Origin: Deltaproteobacteria bacterium
Lineage (GTDB): Bacteria; Bdellovibrionota_B; Oligoflexia; Oligoflexales; Bog-1112
Length of the DNA stretch: 5,834 nucleotides
Direction of reading: 5' to 3'
Assembly: GCA_003136475.1 (NCBI GenBank)
Contig: PLEQ01000285.1
Location: forward strand, 1-5,834
Shown here: one piece after another, positions 5,354 through 5,834 of the stretch
Position numbering within the stretch: position 1 is the first letter of the stretch
Layout of the letters: each line of letters begins with the position of its first letter
Program-made: the position numbers and the translations under genes
The notes under the pieces: generated by a model
What the model saw: the letters and a program-made list of their open reading frames with translations, nothing else
Told to the model about the DNA's origin: nothing
Database searches by the model: none

Positions 5354-5834
5354 TTACGCTGCCCTATTTTTCAAATGCCAGCTTCCATTGATCGAGTTTA
5401 TCAGTTGGCGTTGGCCGTTTGGATAAACCAGGCATGAGCAATGCATCCAAGAAGAGGGTCCTATGTTGTATCCTAAGAAAAATTTACTCGAAGTGCCGAC
5501 TTGATATACGCCTCGTAGGATTCCTGGCGTATGACTGTGGCCAATGACGCATTTACCGTAGGAGTTTTCAAGGCTAGGCTTGCTACCCCTGGCACCGTTC
5601 GGGCCTTTGTCGCCGTGTGCGCCAAGTTCGATACCGGCGATCTTGTAGTCCTCGTCACGACGCAGGAATTTAACTCTGCTATCTTTGAGGCCGCCATAGA
5701 TGCGCATACCGGTCTCCAGTATGTCGACCGCGCCCGTGACGGCGTAGTCTGCCAGTCTGCAACCGGCCTGGAAGTTGATCGGGTCATATTTGAATTTGCC
5801 GTTTTCTAGCCATCGTTGTAAAAATTCGTCATGA
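5354..5834 (-). CDS. Calcineurin-like metallophosphoesterase, C-terminal 159 residues, 5' end outside window
   Basis: The frame is open from the right edge to a TAA at 5356-5354. The first complete codons read HDEFLQRWLE. The one preceding base is compatible with an Asn codon (AAT), so this is most likely the GNHDE metal-binding motif cut by the window edge. Further on are GIELGAHGDKGPNGARGS (67-84 of the visible part, with metal-ligand candidate H73) and VIGHSHTPGI (96-105, the GH-x-H motif with H99 and H101). The combination of GPNGARGS, GHSH and YNIGPSSW is typical of metallophosphoesterases I know from tailed phages. The family hydrolyses phosphomono- or diesters with two metal ions; the substrate of the phage group is not established. 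The D-x-H and GD-x-x-D motifs should lie outside the window. It is the first visible gene of the operon, and parts of it are GC-rich (39 of 60 bases G/C in 5581-5640). Confidence 0.92.
   Translation of the reverse strand, partial: HDEFLQRWLENGKFKYDPINFQAGCRLADYAVTGAVDILETGMRIYGGLKDSRVKFLRRDEDYKIAGIELGAHGDKGPNGARGSKPSLENSYGKCVIGHSHTPGILRGVYQVGTSSKFFLGYNIGPSSWMHCSCLVYPNGQRQLINSINGSWHLKNRAA

Noticed and set aside
5315..5354. 13-codon ORF starting at the ATG that overlaps the phosphoesterase stop (TAATG)
   Set aside because: It is very short, has no clear ribosome binding site, and overlaps the coiled-coil start; at most it could be a reinitiation leader.
5473..5809. Open frames on both strands over the phosphoesterase
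   Set aside because: The phosphoesterase frame carries the HDE, HGD-GPNGARGS and GHSH motifs. The other frames are Ala/Thr/Val/Ser-rich by-products of the GC-rich sequence.
1..5834. Promoters, terminators, tRNA genes, CRISPR, insertion sequences
   Set aside because: No intergenic space longer than a few bases exists. No stable hairpin with a T-run, tRNA-like fold, direct-repeat array or terminal inverted repeat was seen by eye.

Overview
The window looks like part of a tailed bacteriophage (or prophage) genome. It is a dense block of genes read from the minus strand only, with no gap longer than a few bases and almost every junction made of a stop/start overlap. The recognisable genes form a phage DNA replication module: a DnaE-type DNA polymerase III alpha subunit, a separate DEDDh 3'-5' exonuclease and an RNase HI, with a phage-type calcineurin-like phosphoesterase upstream and several very small proteins between them. 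TGA is used freely as a stop and TGG for Trp, so the standard bacterial code applies. The host cannot be named. A membrane-anchored PDZ protein hints at a Gram-negative host, but only as inference.

Transcription runs right to left. In that order the genes are: the C-terminal part of a metallophosphoesterase (5834-5354, start outside the window); a coiled-coil protein (5347-4967); a small protein with a possible sigma-region-4-like helix-turn-helix (5007-4768); a GTG-started, N-terminally membrane-anchored PDZ-domain protein (4771-4289); a 59-residue protein (4289-4110); RNase H with a C-terminal tail (4113-3523); a DnaQ-like exonuclease (3522-2881); an unrecognised 110-residue protein (2884-2552); a DUF2786-like protein with a polyproline linker (2550-2137); a 55-residue basic protein (2140-1973); and the first 660 residues of DnaE (1980-1, cut off by the left edge). 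The DnaE frame is open without interruption across the first third of the window.

The replication genes make functional sense together. DnaE synthesises DNA. Its PHP domain seems to have lost metal-binding histidines, so the free-standing DEDDh exonuclease is the likely proofreader, and RNase H can remove RNA primers. The 110-residue, DUF2786-like and 55-residue proteins sit inside this translationally coupled string and may be accessory replication or nucleic-acid-binding factors, by context only.

The least explained part is 4110-5347, a cassette of four small proteins (coiled coil, HTH-like, membrane PDZ, 59-residue). Two of its genes are clearly AT-richer than the flanks in the stretches I counted. 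No RNA genes, CRISPR, insertion sequences, terminators or convincing promoters were seen. The promoter of this operon probably lies to the right of the window.
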